Source: Leucobacter komagatae (lineage in GTDB: Bacteria; Actinomycetota; Actinomycetes; Actinomycetales; Microbacteriaceae). Taken from it: a stretch of DNA of 64,000 nucleotides. Shown piece by piece: positions 26,201-35,705 of this stretch; the first letter of the stretch is position 1; each line of letters opens with the position of its first letter. The notes under the pieces are model-generated. The model worked only from the letters and a program-made list of their open reading frames with translations. It made no database searches and was not told where the DNA came from. Position numbers and translations under genes: made by a program. The stretch lies in the NCBI RefSeq assembly GCF_000834055.1, contig NZ_JXSQ01000003.1, forward strand, positions 62,001 through 126,000. Direction: 5' to 3'.

Positions 26201-27351
26201 CGCGCGCCCCCGTGAGAGAGTGAGCGGCGCATTCGCCAGGTCGCGGCGCCGAAGGCGAGGACCGCCATGATTGTGAGGATGACGAGCGGGAACCAGAGGC
26301 TGTCGATCTCAGCCCCGCGCACCATGACACCCTGGGTGATCTCGCGGAACCAGGTGAGCGGAAGGATGTACCCGATCCAGCGGACCCCGATGGGCATCGA
26401 ATCGAGCGGGAAGATGAGCCCCGAGAGGAGCACCTGTGGCACGACGAAGAGGATCGCGAGTTGGATCGCTTGCCCGGTGTTGTGGGAGACCGAAGAGATG
26501 AGCACCCCGATCCCGAGCACGACAAAGAGGAACACGATGCCGGCGAGGCTGAACAGGAGCCAGCTCCCGGCGAACGGCACGCTGAAGAGCCACCAACCGA
26601 GGGCTGTGATGACGGCCATGTCGATGAGGGCGAGGAGAAAGTACGGGGTGATCTTGCCGAAGATGATTGCTGAGGGGGGCAGCGGCATGACCGCGAGTTG
26701 TTCGAGGGTGCCCGTCTCGCGCTCCCTGACAAGCCCGATGCTCGTGATGAGTGCGCCGATGAATAGCAGGATGAGGCCGATGAGGCCAGGAACCATCACC
26801 CACGACGTCTTCAGGTCTGGGTTGAAGAGCACGGTGACAAACTCGTCTGGGGCGAGGTCTGGCGCGGTGAGCTCTGGAGGGGAACCGGTCGCGAAGGCCT
26901 CGGCGATCCGATCGCCGAGGTCGTCGAACTGCTGCTGCATGTCCTCCGCAGCGAGGGCGACGAACATGCCCTGCGCGGTCTGGGTGGTGAAGAGGCTGCT
27001 GCCGTCGAGGTAGACGCGCATGCGCTCGCTGAGCGGGGCGCCGCTGTCGCTGTAATCCGCGAGGATTACCGCGTTAGCCTCCCTGTCGCGAAGCAGCACT
27101 TCGGCGTCGGCTGCCCCGAGTTCGGTGTCGACGACTTCGATGTCGAGATCCTCGGCTGCCTCGTAGCCTGCTAGGTCATCGACGAGCTCTTGCGCGTTCG
27201 GGCCGACGGCGATCGCTGTGACGCGATCCACCGAAAAGTTCGCCGCGTAGCCGAAGATGACGAGCAGCAGGATTGGCAGCACGACGAGCATCGCAAGCGT
27301 GCGGTGGTCGCGCGCAAGCTCGCGAAACTCCTTAATGATCAGTGCCCGCAT
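26197..27351 (-). CDS. ABC-2 type transporter permease
   Basis: 384 residues, YhhJ/YbhR-like: one N-terminal helix (LAMLVVLPILLLVIFGYAA), a long outer domain to about residue 180, then five or six helices with the ABC-2 signature RERETGTLEQLAVMPL. AGGGAGG before the ATG at 27351 supports this start over the GTG six bases earlier. With the fused ATPase it forms a drug or lipid exporter. It is first in the operon and divergent from a TetR gene. Confidence 0.9.
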   Translation of the reverse strand: MRALIIKEFRELARDHRTLAMLVVLPILLLVIFGYAANFSVDRVTAIAVGPNAQELVDDLAGYEAAEDLDIEVVDTELGAADAEVLLRDREANAVILADYSDSGAPLSERMRVYLDGSSLFTTQTAQGMFVALAAEDMQQQFDDLGDRIAEAFATGSPPELTAPDLAPDEFVTVLFNPDLKTSWVMVPGLIGLILLFIGALITSIGLVRERETGTLEQLAVMPLPPSAIIFGKITPYFLLALIDMAVITALGWWLFSVPFAGSWLLFSLAGIVFLFVVLGIGVLISSVSHNTGQAIQLAILFVVPQVLLSGLIFPLDSMPIGVRWIGYILPLTWFREITQGVMVRGAEIDSLWFPLVILTIMAVLAFGAATWRMRRSLSHGGAR

Positions 27352-27367
27352 GGACACACCTCCCTAT

Positions 27368-27444
27368 TTCATCGTTTGATGAATTGGAGTGTACGCGAAA
27401 AGCAACAGGTGTGGAAGAGTAAAGTTAGATTGGTAGGCTTTTCG
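27368..27444. promoter_or_regulatory. Two inverted repeats between ABC exporter and TetR genes
   Basis: TTCATC-GTTT-GATGAA at 27368-27383 is a perfect palindrome 17 bases before the permease start. CGAAAAGC at 27396-27403 and GCTTTTCG at 27437-27444 form a wider pair. The first is the better candidate TetR operator. Confidence 0.5.
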
Positions 27445-27469
27445 TGTTGAGGTGACCAAGGAGGGGCCT

Positions 27470-28135
27470 ATGGCTGGCGCTGACACCGGTGGTTCGGAGT
27501 CCCATTCCGCGGGGCGCGGACGACGGCCTGGCCCGCCGCGCGGAAGGCACCTCGTGCTCGCCGCTGCGCACACGCAGTTCGGGGAGCACGGCTACCAGGG
27601 GACAACGATCCGTGGGATCGCTGCAGCCGCCGGCGTCGACCCGAAACTGGTCCACTACTACTACGGCACGAAAGCCGAACTGTTCACCGCGGTCATCGCC
27701 GAGACCTTCAGCACCAGGGGCCTGCCAGACATCCTCGCGGAGCAGGTGAACGACGGCCATGGGTCCGTTGGCATACGTTACGTGAACACGGTGCTCACCG
27801 CGCTTGAGCACTCCGACATGGGGCCGGCCTTCATCGGCCTCGTCCGCAACATCGGCACCCACGAGGAGTCACGGCAGATCTTTCTCAACTTCGTCTCCCG
27901 CGAACTCATCAGCAAGCTCGCACCGCGGCTCGACGCGGATCGGCCGGAGACGCGGGTGTCGGTTGCTGGCTCGCAGATGCTCGGCTTCGTCATCGCCCGC
28001 TACGTGCTCAGAGTCCCGCACGTCGCGGAGATGAGCATTGCCGAAGCCGCGAACGCGATCGGGCCAACCATGGACCGCTACATTGTTGGCGACATTGCCT
28101 GGGGTGGCCAGAACGGCGCTGCTCCACCACCCTGA
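27470..28135 (+). CDS. TetR-family transcriptional regulator
   Basis: 221 residues from the ATG at 27470, which has AAGGAGGGG at 27458-27466. Helix-turn-helix at about 28-75: LAAAHTQFGEHGYQGTTIRGIAAAAGVDPKLVHYYYGTKAELF. The C-terminal half matches the TetR_C domains found with ABC exporters (MLGFVIARYVL). It is divergent from the exporter operon and probably represses it. Confidence 0.9.
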   Translation: MAGADTGGSESHSAGRGRRPGPPRGRHLVLAAAHTQFGEHGYQGTTIRGIAAAAGVDPKLVHYYYGTKAELFTAVIAETFSTRGLPDILAEQVNDGHGSVGIRYVNTVLTALEHSDMGPAFIGLVRNIGTHEESRQIFLNFVSRELISKLAPRLDADRPETRVSVAGSQMLGFVIARYVLRVPHVAEMSIAEAANAIGPTMDRYIVGDIAWGGQNGAAPPP

Positions 28136-28165
28136 CCCTGCGCGAGCGGGGGCGGGTGGCGGAGC
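28121..28165. terminator. Imperfect hairpin between TetR and acyl-CoA ligase genes
   Basis: GCTCCACCACCC at 28121-28132 pairs with GGGTGGCGGAGC at 28154-28165 with one mismatch. It overlaps the end of the TetR gene, between convergent genes. Confidence 0.4.
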
Positions 28166-28184
28166 AGCGACGAGCTTGGTTCAC

Positions 28185-29675
28185 CTACACCGTGGTGAGC
28201 GTGATCTCTCGTTTGAGAATCTTGCCCGTCGCGCCCTTGGGGAGCGCCGCGACGATCTCCACGACGCGCGGGTACTTGTAGGCGGCGAGGCGTTCCTTCA
28301 CGAACTCCCGAAGCTCGGAAGCCGCAACCTCCGAGCCAGGCTTGAGCGCGACAACCGCCGCAATCTCGTCGCCGAACTCCGCGTGCGGAAACCCGATGAC
28401 GGCGGCCTCGGCAACCGCTGGGTGCTCGTAGAGCACCTCTTCGACCTCGCGTGGATACACGTTGTAGCCGGAGCGGATGATGAGATCCTTCTTCCGGTCC
28501 ACGATATACAGGAAGCCGTCCTCGTCGTGCTTCGCAAGATCGCCGGTGCGGAACCAGCCATCGGGAATCGCCTTCTCGGTCTCCTCCGGCTTGCCCCAGT
28601 AAGCCTTCATGACGTTGTGGCCGCGCACGATGAGCTCGCCGATATCGCCTACCGCAACGTCAACGGATGATTCGTCAACGATGCGCACGTCGACGCCGGA
28701 GACGGGCAAGCCGATCGATCCGGCGCGGCGCTGATCCAGCCGGTTGATGGCGACAACGGGAGACGTCTCCGACAGCCCGTACCCCTCGAGCACGATGCAC
28801 GTGTAGGCAGCCTCGAAGGCCCCAAGCACCTCGACGGGAAGCGCGGCTCCGCCCGAGACGCAGACGCGTAGCGAGGTGGTGTCGTAGCTTTCACGGTCGG
28901 GGTAGCTCGCGAGCACCGTGAACATCGTGGGGACCCCCTCGAAGACGGTTACCCGGTCGCGCTGCACGGTTTCGAGTGCGCCCTGCGGGTCGAACTTTGG
29001 CAGGAGCGTGAGGCAGGCGCCGGCATAGACGGATGCGTTCAGGCTGGCCGTCTGCCCAAACACGTGGAAGAGCGGCAATCCGCCGAAGAGCACATCCTCT
29101 TCGGTGAGGAAGATGAGTTCGTCAGCGCAGATTTCCACGTTGCGTGCGATGTTTGCGTGGGTGAGCTCCGCGCCCTTTGGCTTGCCCGTTGTGCCAGAGG
29201 TGTAGAGGATGACCGCGGTGTCACCGGCCGCGCTGTCGATGACCTCGGCGACCGGTGCGAGGCCAGCGAGGAGACCGGGCCAGGTCGCCGGGTCGACGAC
29301 GATCGCTTCAGCGCCGGCGAGGGCGGCTCCGGCTTCGCCTGCCTGGTCGAATCCCGTCCATACGAACAATAGCTTCGCGCCGGAGTCACTCAGGTGATAG
29401 CTCACCTCGCGCTCCTTCAGCAGCGGGTTCATTGGCACCACGACGGCGCCGATCCGCAGTGCCCCGTAGTAGAGCAAGGCGAAGTGCGGCACGTTGGGGA
29501 GCATGAGCGCGACCCTGTCGCCCGGCCCGACGCCGTGCTTGTGGAACAGTGCTGCGACGAGTTGGGTGGCCTGTTCGAATTGGCCGTAGTTGAGAACCGC
29601 GTCTCCGAGGCGAATCGCCGGGCGATCCGCGTGCAGTTCGGTGGTGTTGACGAGATTCATCGCAAGGTTGGTCAT
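28185..29675 (-). CDS. AMP-forming acyl-CoA ligase (long-chain fatty acid type)
   Basis: 496 residues of the adenylate-forming family. The P-loop is YTSGTTGKPKG, then GYGLSETSP, GWFRTGDL, the hinge DRKKDLIIRSGYNVYP, and the C-terminal PKGATGKILKR with the catalytic lysine. It activates a carboxylic acid to acyl-AMP and then acyl-CoA in the cytoplasm. AGGAGAG lies just before the ATG. It is divergent from the broken carbonic anhydrase gene. Fatty acid as substrate is a family guess. Confidence 0.92.
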   Translation of the reverse strand: MTNLAMNLVNTTELHADRPAIRLGDAVLNYGQFEQATQLVAALFHKHGVGPGDRVALMLPNVPHFALLYYGALRIGAVVVPMNPLLKEREVSYHLSDSGAKLLFVWTGFDQAGEAGAALAGAEAIVVDPATWPGLLAGLAPVAEVIDSAAGDTAVILYTSGTTGKPKGAELTHANIARNVEICADELIFLTEEDVLFGGLPLFHVFGQTASLNASVYAGACLTLLPKFDPQGALETVQRDRVTVFEGVPTMFTVLASYPDRESYDTTSLRVCVSGGAALPVEVLGAFEAAYTCIVLEGYGLSETSPVVAINRLDQRRAGSIGLPVSGVDVRIVDESSVDVAVGDIGELIVRGHNVMKAYWGKPEETEKAIPDGWFRTGDLAKHDEDGFLYIVDRKKDLIIRSGYNVYPREVEEVLYEHPAVAEAAVIGFPHAEFGDEIAAVVALKPGSEVAASELREFVKERLAAYKYPRVVEIVAALPKGATGKILKREITLTTV

Positions 29676-29705
29676 GCATCTCTCCTATGAGCTGTAAGCG
29701 AAGCC

Positions 29706-29731
29706 TTGGTTACTCCGCGTTGAGTTACCAA
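29706..29731. promoter_or_regulatory. Long inverted repeat before the acyl-CoA ligase gene
   Basis: Arms TTGGTTACTC (29706-29715) and GAGTTACCAA (29722-29731) match in 9 of 10 positions with a 6-base spacer. It lies 31 bases before the ligase start, a place and form expected for a TetR-type fatty acid repressor. The regulator is not identified. Confidence 0.5.
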
Positions 29732-29869
29732 TTCATTATCGCCGCAATGTGCTGAAAGGGCGTACAGCTACCTCGCGCAGTGCGAAGACCGTGCGTCGGC
29801 ACATCGAAGGCACATCGCCCGCGCGAATTCGCTCTGGCCGAGCCCGCAATCTGAAGCCACGATCTAACT

Positions 29870-30762
29870 ATGAATACTTCATCAGAGGCGGAACCGGTGG
29901 CTCACGGCGGCGGAGCGGATGCGCAAGGGCGCGACAACGTGCTGCAAATTCGGTGGATCGCGCAGTCGGACAGGCCGGCCCCGGTCGCAGCAGCCTCGGC
30001 GGCGGAGGCCCTCGAGCTGCTCAACCGTGGCAGCGAGGCCTTTGGTGCGCTCGGCACAACGGGCGGTGACGTCGAAATGCGGCCCGACCCCGAGGCCTTC
30101 GGCTTCGTGAACTCGTCCGACGAGGACGGGATTCTCAACCAGGACCCCTTCGCTGCGGTGCTGAGCTGTTCGGATGCACGCGTGCCCATCGAGCTCGCGC
30201 TTGGTCGCGGCGCGAACGACCTGTTCGTCGTGCGGATTGCGGGCAACGTGCCCGGCGCCGAGTGCTTGGCAGCCTGCACTATGCGTCTGATCATCTGCCG
30301 CGCGTGCAGCTGTTCTCGGTGATCGGGCACTCGCAGTGCGGGGCGGTCACGGCAGCCGTCGACGCGTTCCTCGATCCCGGCAGCTACCTCCCCGTCGCGC
30401 AGCTCGCGCCGCTGCGCGAGATCGTCGATTCGCTGTTTGGGAGCGTGCGACTTGCGGCCAACGCCCTGCAGCAGATCACCGGCAGGGCGGTGCTCCCAGC
30501 CGCAGCAGAGTCGGCTGAGCTGCGCGATGCGCTTATCGGCGTGAGCGCCGTCGCAAACGCCGCGCTGAGCGCAAACGTCGTGGCGCGCAACCTCGAGCGG
30601 GAGGCGGCGTTCGGGGTATACGACCTCGCGCAGCACACCGTGGGCACGATGACCGCAACGGGCTGGAAAACAGGGTTGCAGCCCGCTCCGAAAGACGACG
30701 AGGAGCTGCAGGCGGTACTCGCTGACGCTGCTGCGGGGTACTTCTCACCCGCAGCTGGATAG
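29870..30762 (+). pseudogene. Beta-carbonic anhydrase, frameshifted
   Basis: The first part (29870 to about 30258) encodes LSCSDARVP with two zinc-site residues and ends [14 protein letters not shown]. The second part, in another frame from about 30260, continues [28 protein letters not shown], with the other zinc His and Cys, and runs to 30762. Restoring one base (GAGTG to GAGGTG near 30261) joins them into about 297 residues. All four active-site positions are intact otherwise, so the event is recent or a sequence error. A second, intact beta-carbonic anhydrase lies at 62236. The enzyme interconverts CO2 and bicarbonate. Confidence 0.85.
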
Positions 30763-30784
30763 CTGTCCTGCCGACACTGTTTGC

Positions 30785-30813
30785 TTGACGCCCCCTGTCT
30801 TCCGACATAGTGT
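30785..30813 (+). promoter_or_regulatory. Promoter of the RCC1-repeat gene
   Basis: -35 TTGACG at 30785-30790, 17-base spacer, -10 TAGTGT at 30808-30813. It follows the carbonic anhydrase stop and precedes the ATG at 30841. Confidence 0.5.
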
Positions 30814-30840
30814 GAGGCAAGGCGTAAATTGGCGGAATCA

Positions 30841-32831
30841 ATGATTAAGACGTCAATTCGCAATGGAGCGATTGGACTGGCGACCGTTGCACTGCTCGTC
30901 GCCGCGCCCGCGGCCGCGCTCGCGAACCCTGCTCCGGATTCGGGGCCCATCGACGGGGGAACCACCGTGACGGTGCCGGCTCCGGAGGGGGTGACGTTCA
31001 CCGAACTGTATGCCGGAGGCTTCCACACACTCGCCACTGGATCCGACGGCAACACCTATGCGTGGGGGTACAACGAGGAGGGTCAGCTCGGCATCGGCGA
31101 CAAAAGCGCCGCGAACCGGGTCAAGCTACTCCCCGTCCCCGTTGCCCAACCGGACGGCGTGAAGTTCACCGATATCCAGCCGGGCGGCTACCACACGCTC
31201 GCGCTCGGCGACGACGGCAGCCTCTACTCCTGGGGCAGAATGAGAAAGGGCAGCTTGGCACGGGCGACACCACAGCGTTGAACCTGCCGACGAAGCTCGC
31301 CGTACCCGGCGACCCGAAGTTCACCGAGATCAGCGGCGGTGAGTTCTACTCGCTCGCGCTCACCGACGCGGGTGTCGCCTACGGTTGGGGATTCAACCGT
31401 TCCGGCCAGACGGGCACGGGACTCGCGGCACAGTCCGTGCTTGAGCCGGCGCCCATCGCCGCACCCGACGGCGCCAAGTTCACACAGCTCAGCGCGGGCT
31501 CGCACCACTCGCTCGGCATCGCCGACAACGGCAAGGCGTACGGTTGGGGCAGCAACTCGAACGGTGCGCTCGGGAACGGCACGCCGATTCCCTCACCGAC
31601 CCCGGTTGCCGTGCAACTCCCGGAGAACGTGGAGTTCACCATGATCGACGCCGGCGGGCAGCACTCGCTTGCCCTGGGCAACGATGGCCTTGTCTACGCC
31701 TGGGGCGGTGGCTCGCTCGGCCAAATTGGCAACGGCACCGGCACCGGGAGCCTGATCCCTGGGCCGGTCGACCTGCCGAGGGGGCTGCAACTTGTTGCGC
31801 TCGCGGCGAGCGGGTTCCAAAACACCGACGATGAGACACGCATCGACGACGCAACGCTCGGCGGCTACCACTCGCTCGTAATCACGGCCGACGGCAAGAC
31901 CTGGGCTTGGGGCGGGAACCAGAACGGCCAGCTGGGCGATGGGAGCGTCGGCACGGCCGCGCTGGCCCCCGTCGAGGTGACGTTGCCAGCTGGCGTCGCC
32001 TTCACCTCGGTGTGGGCCGGCATATTCCATTCGCTCGCGCTCGGCGACGACGGGAAGACCTACGGGTGGGGCCACAACAGCTTCGGCCAACTCGCGCTCG
32101 GCGGAAACCAGGATGCCTATGTTCCAACGGAGATGCGGACCGCCCCGACGGTGACGGAGATCGACTTCGACGGAGTCGCTGGCACCGACCTCACACAGGC
32201 CGAAGACGGCTCGTGGTCGGTTGTCACCCCGGCACACGCCGCTGGCCCAGTCGACGTCACGGTCGCGTGGGAGCAGTTTGGTGTCGCGCAGGAGCCCATT
32301 GTCTACGCTGACGGCTTCACCTATGTCGCTGATGGGCCGACCGTGTCTGATCCGGCTGACGTCACCGTCACAGCAGGCAGCTCCGCAAGCTTCACCGTCG
32401 AGGTGACAGGGTCGCCGCAGCCCGTGGTGAGCTGGGAAGTATCGACCGATGGTGGCGAGACGTGGGGTCCGGCCCCGGACGAGTGGAGCGTTGTCGTTGA
32501 CGGAAGTTCATCGACCCTGAGCTTTCCCGCCTCTGTGACACAGTCGGGGATGCTCGTGCGCGCCGTCGCAGACGACGGAGTGAACGAACCTGTCATCAGT
32601 GCCACGGCGAAGCTGACAGTGACTGAGGTTCCCGGTGAAGGGGGCAACGGAAACGGTAACGGAAACGGAAACGGAAACGGCAACGGGAACGGGGCTGGCG
32701 GCGGCGGTGGCTTGGCCGAAACGGGCAACACAAGCACTCCGTGGGCAACGATGCTCGCCGGGCTCCTCGTGGCGCTGGGTGCAGGCGCTGCGGCGCTGAG
32801 CGTCGTGCGTTCGAAACGAAACCGAGCGTAA
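30841..32831 (+). pseudogene. RCC1-repeat cell-wall-anchored protein, frameshifted
   Basis: The signal peptide (IKTSIRNGAIGLATVALLVAAPAAALA) is followed by seven RCC1-like blade repeats with the pattern HSLALGxDGxxYxWGxNxxGQLGxG. Near 31235, in repeat 2, one base is missing: the frame from 30841 runs into RMRKGSLARATPQR and stops at 31281, while the next frame continues QNEKGQLGTGD. One added C (GGCAG to GGCCAG) restores about 664 codons. Then come an Ig-like domain, a Gly-Asn linker, the sorting motif LAETG, one helix and RSKRNRA. It would be a surface protein with a beta-propeller that binds an unknown partner. Either phase-off, decayed or an assembly error. Confidence 0.82.
32643..32690 (+). 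repeat. Hexanucleotide repeat coding the Gly-Asn linker
   Basis: Eight consecutive GGNAAC units. They encode (GN)8 just before the wall-sorting signal. Slippage would change linker length in steps of two residues without a frameshift. Confidence 0.85.
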
Positions 32832-32845
32832 ACTACGGTGTTGCG

Positions 32846-32879
32846 CGCTGCGGCACCGAGAGACCTCGGTGCCGCAGCG
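32846..32879 (+). terminator. Hairpin after the RCC1-repeat gene
   Basis: A 15-bp perfect stem at 32846-32860 and 32865-32879 (inner arm GGCACCGAG/CTCGGTGCC) with the loop AGAC. Confidence 0.75.
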
Positions 32880-32911
32880 GGACACGCACCGATCGCATAC
32901 GAAGGAGCAGA

Positions 32912-33100
32912 ATGCGCGAATACTCATTTGTTCGTGTCGCGGTGAAACGACGCCGCGAAGGGTCCGTCATGCAGAAGGACTACCGGGAGATCATCACCGA
33001 GCAGGCCGCAGCAGGCTGGAAATTTGTTCAGGCTATCCCGCTCGAGTCGCACTCAGAACCGCGACTCGACCTCGTGTTCACGCGAAAGGTAAAAAAATGA
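32912..33100 (+). CDS. Small DUF4177-like protein
   Basis: 62 residues: MREYSFVRVAVKRRREG, then DYREIITEQAAAGWKFVQAIP and LDLVFTRKV. The short beta-helix-beta plan with AAAGWKFVQ fits the DUF4177 family. GAAGGAG at 32901-32907 supports the ATG at 32912; the open frame upstream runs inside the previous gene and its hairpin. It overlaps the next gene by ATGA. Function unknown. Confidence 0.75.
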   Translation: MREYSFVRVAVKRRREGSVMQKDYREIITEQAAAGWKFVQAIPLESHSEPRLDLVFTRKVKK

Positions 33101-33612
33101 AGCATCCCCTCCGCCTGCTCCAGGCGTTTACTCTCTTCCTCGCCGGCCTCTTCGGCTTCTTCGTGTTCCTCGGCAACCTCATGGACTACGACTCGAACTT
33201 TCAGTTCGTGAAGCACGTGCTCTCCATGGACACCACGTTTGAAGGAAACGCCCTCATGTGGCGATCCATCACCACACCGTGGGTGTGGACGGTCGGCTAC
33301 ATCGGGATCATCATCGCCGAGGGCGCCTTTGCGGCGATCGCGATCACCGGCGCCGTCAAGCTCTTCCTCCGCCGCGACGCGAGCATCGCGAGCTACGACC
33401 GCGCACGCGGCTGGGGCTACACGGCATACGGTCTGGGATTTGCGATCTGGTTCATCGGCTTCATCATCATCGGCTCGGAGTGGTTCGCGATGTGGCAGTC
33501 GAGCACGTGGAACGGCAAGGAGACCGCGATGGGCATCGTGACGCTCTGGGCTGGCTTCGCCGTGCTCCTCGCGATGAACGAGCCCGCGCGTGAGGCCGAA
33601 ACGCGGGTATGA
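33097..33612 (+). CDS. DUF2165-like small integral membrane protein
   Basis: 171 residues with four helices: the first (LFLAGLFGFFVFLGNLMDY) is followed by a conserved outer loop FQFVKHVLSMDTTF, then helices around 70, 115 and 145. The FVxHVLxMDTTF text is typical of DUF2165 proteins. It is translationally coupled to the DUF4177-like gene. The role is unknown. Confidence 0.8.
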   Translation: MKHPLRLLQAFTLFLAGLFGFFVFLGNLMDYDSNFQFVKHVLSMDTTFEGNALMWRSITTPWVWTVGYIGIIIAEGAFAAIAITGAVKLFLRRDASIASYDRARGWGYTAYGLGFAIWFIGFIIIGSEWFAMWQSSTWNGKETAMGIVTLWAGFAVLLAMNEPAREAETRV

Positions 33613-33619
33613 TCGCACA

Positions 33620-35014
33620 GTGAGCTCAGATCGGGAAGCGGCGGAACAGCCCGCGCCCGAGCACATTTCCAAGCGCCGTTTCGCGCTGCAGATGCAGCAG
33701 CCGCTGCCGCGCTCAACGGTGTTCGATCGCCTCGCCTTCCTCGTTGGCGCGGTCGCGGCTGGCTGGCTCGCCGTCATCATCTCGATCCAGAGCGTGCGCT
33801 CGCCTTGGGCGCTGTTCCTCTTCATCCCGGTGTGGGCGATCACCGCGTACTTGGTGCTGCCTCGGCTGCACAAGATGCTGTCTGACCTGTACGTTCCCGA
33901 CTACTTTTTTGGTCGAACGCGCACGGGTGACGGGCTGCTCGGCGACCCGGTCAACCTCGGGGTTGACGGCGGCGCGGAGCAGCTCGACACCGTGATGCGG
34001 CGCGCGGGGTGGCACAGGGCCGACGAGATCACGCTCCGCTCAACGTGGGGAATCATCTCGTCGACGCTCACCCGCAAGAGCTATCCGACGGCACCGGTCT
34101 CACCGCTCATGCTCTTCGGCAGGCGGCACGACGTTGCCTACCAGCAGGAGGTTGCCGGGAACCCGAAGCAGCGCCACCACGTGCGCTTCTGGCACTGCCC
34201 GCCCGGCTGGCTGCTGCCAGGTGGCGCCCGCACCGACTGGCTCGGCGCAGGAACATACGACACCGATGTTGGCCTGTCGCTGTTCACCCTGCAGGTCACG
34301 CACCGCATCGACGAGAACACGGACGAGGAGCGTGACTTCGTCGTGTCGAGCGTGCGTGAGGCATCGCCGGAGATCACGGTGCGCACGCTGCGCGATTTCA
34401 CGACGGGCTACCACTCGCGCAACGGCGGGGGCGACCAGTTCATCACCGACGGCCACTTGCCAGTGATCAACGTTGGCGAGGTGCAGCCAGACGGCGAGGA
34501 GCCCGACCGCACGCCCATCGCGCCGCAGACGGCGCAGGAAGTGGTGGATCGGGCACCGCTCAGCATCGCGCTCGCCGTGTTGCTCATCGGCGTCGGCGCG
34601 ATCGTCGACGTGTTCGCGCTCATCTTCGAGCCCGAGCTGCGCAAGCTCTGGGGCGCCGAGGCCGGCAGTTTCGAGCAGATCTTCGCGGTCGGCCTGACGG
34701 GCGTTGGTGGGCTGCTGACCCTCGGGCAGCTCTTCCTCGCATGGCGGCTGCTCAGGCGCGGGCATCGCGCCCGCGTGCTACTCATCGTGTTGCTCGTGTT
34801 CACGATCCTTGGCACAGCCGTCGGCTACGTGCAGGGGCTTGAAGCGATCGGTTTGAACGGCACGCTGTTCTCGGCCTCCCTCATGTGCCTCGCGCTGCTC
34901 GCGCTGACGAGCGAGTCAGCCGCGGCGTGGACGCGCAGGCACAGTAAGCGCAGGCGCCGCCGCGACACCAGACTGCACACCCCCAACGGCGAAAGCGAGT
35001 CCACCCATGACTGA
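33620..35014 (+). CDS. LssY C-terminal domain membrane protein
   Basis: 464 residues from the GTG at 33620. Two helices near the N terminus (about 45-85), then a soluble LssY_C-like domain (RRAGWHRADEIT, FGRRHDVAYQQEV, RHHVRFWHC, WLGAGTYDTDVGLS), then four helices (about 310-440) and a basic tail. LssY domains occur in membrane proteins often linked to PAP2 phosphatases or export; no activity is known. It follows the DUF2165 gene by 7 bases and overlaps the GNAT gene by 8. Confidence 0.8.
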   Translation: MSSDREAAEQPAPEHISKRRFALQMQQPLPRSTVFDRLAFLVGAVAAGWLAVIISIQSVRSPWALFLFIPVWAITAYLVLPRLHKMLSDLYVPDYFFGRTRTGDGLLGDPVNLGVDGGAEQLDTVMRRAGWHRADEITLRSTWGIISSTLTRKSYPTAPVSPLMLFGRRHDVAYQQEVAGNPKQRHHVRFWHCPPGWLLPGGARTDWLGAGTYDTDVGLSLFTLQVTHRIDENTDEERDFVVSSVREASPEITVRTLRDFTTGYHSRNGGGDQFITDGHLPVINVGEVQPDGEEPDRTPIAPQTAQEVVDRAPLSIALAVLLIGVGAIVDVFALIFEPELRKLWGAEAGSFEQIFAVGLTGVGGLLTLGQLFLAWRLLRRGHRARVLLIVLLVFTILGTAVGYVQGLEAIGLNGTLFSASLMCLALLALTSESAAAWTRRHSKRRRRRDTRLHTPNGESESTHD

Positions 35015-35705
35015 CACGAATGAGTTCGGTCAGCCGGTCGGGGAGGCCGTCGACCTCGCGCTCCCCAGGCCAGCTCCGGGCCGCGTCACGCTGCGCGGGG
35101 AGTTCTGCACGCTGCAGCCGCTCGATGCCTCCGAGCACGCTGCCGCGCTGTTCGCGGCCTACGATGCGGCGGCCGACGACAGCGCTTGGACGTACATCGG
35201 CGTTGGGCCGTTCGGCACCCCAGCGGAGTATCGCGCGTGGGCCGATGGGGCTGCGGCGTCGGCGGATCCGCTGCACTTTGCAGTCATCGACAACGCGAGC
35301 GGAGCTCCCCTCGGAACGCTTTCTCTCATGCGGATCGACAGCGCGAACGCAGTGATCGAGGTCGGCTTCGTCGTGTTCTCTCCCGCAATGCAGCGCACGG
35401 CGCTCTCGACCGAGGCGCATGCGTTACTCATGCGATACGCCTTCGACGAGCTGGGATACCGGCGCTACGAGTGGAAGTGCGACGCGCTGAACGAACCGTC
35501 TCGCCGCGCTGCGGAGCGGCTCGGGTTCAGCTACGAGGGCACCTTCCGCCAAGCGGCCGTCGTGAAGGGCCGCTCGCGCGACACCGCGTGGTTCTCGATC
35601 GTCGATGCCGAGTGGCCTGCGCTCAGCGCGGCGTTCGATCGCTGGCTCGATCCCGCGAATTTCGGGCCGGCTGGCGAGCAGCTCAGCCCGCTGCGCGCTC
35701 GCTGA
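35007..35705 (+). CDS. GNAT-family N-acetyltransferase (RimJ/RimL-like)
   Basis: 232 residues. The core shows VIEVGFVVFSPAMQRTALSTEAHALLMRYAFDELGYRRYEWKCDALNEPSRRAAERLGFSYEGTFRQ, the acetyl-CoA binding and C-terminal parts of RimJ/RimL relatives. It transfers acetyl groups to a protein N terminus or a small amine. It closes the DUF4177-DUF2165-LssY_C run and overlaps the opposite flavoprotein gene by 23 bases at its end. Confidence 0.88.
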   Translation: MTDTNEFGQPVGEAVDLALPRPAPGRVTLRGEFCTLQPLDASEHAAALFAAYDAAADDSAWTYIGVGPFGTPAEYRAWADGAAASADPLHFAVIDNASGAPLGTLSLMRIDSANAVIEVGFVVFSPAMQRTALSTEAHALLMRYAFDELGYRRYEWKCDALNEPSRRAAERLGFSYEGTFRQAAVVKGRSRDTAWFSIVDAEWPALSAAFDRWLDPANFGPAGEQLSPLRAR

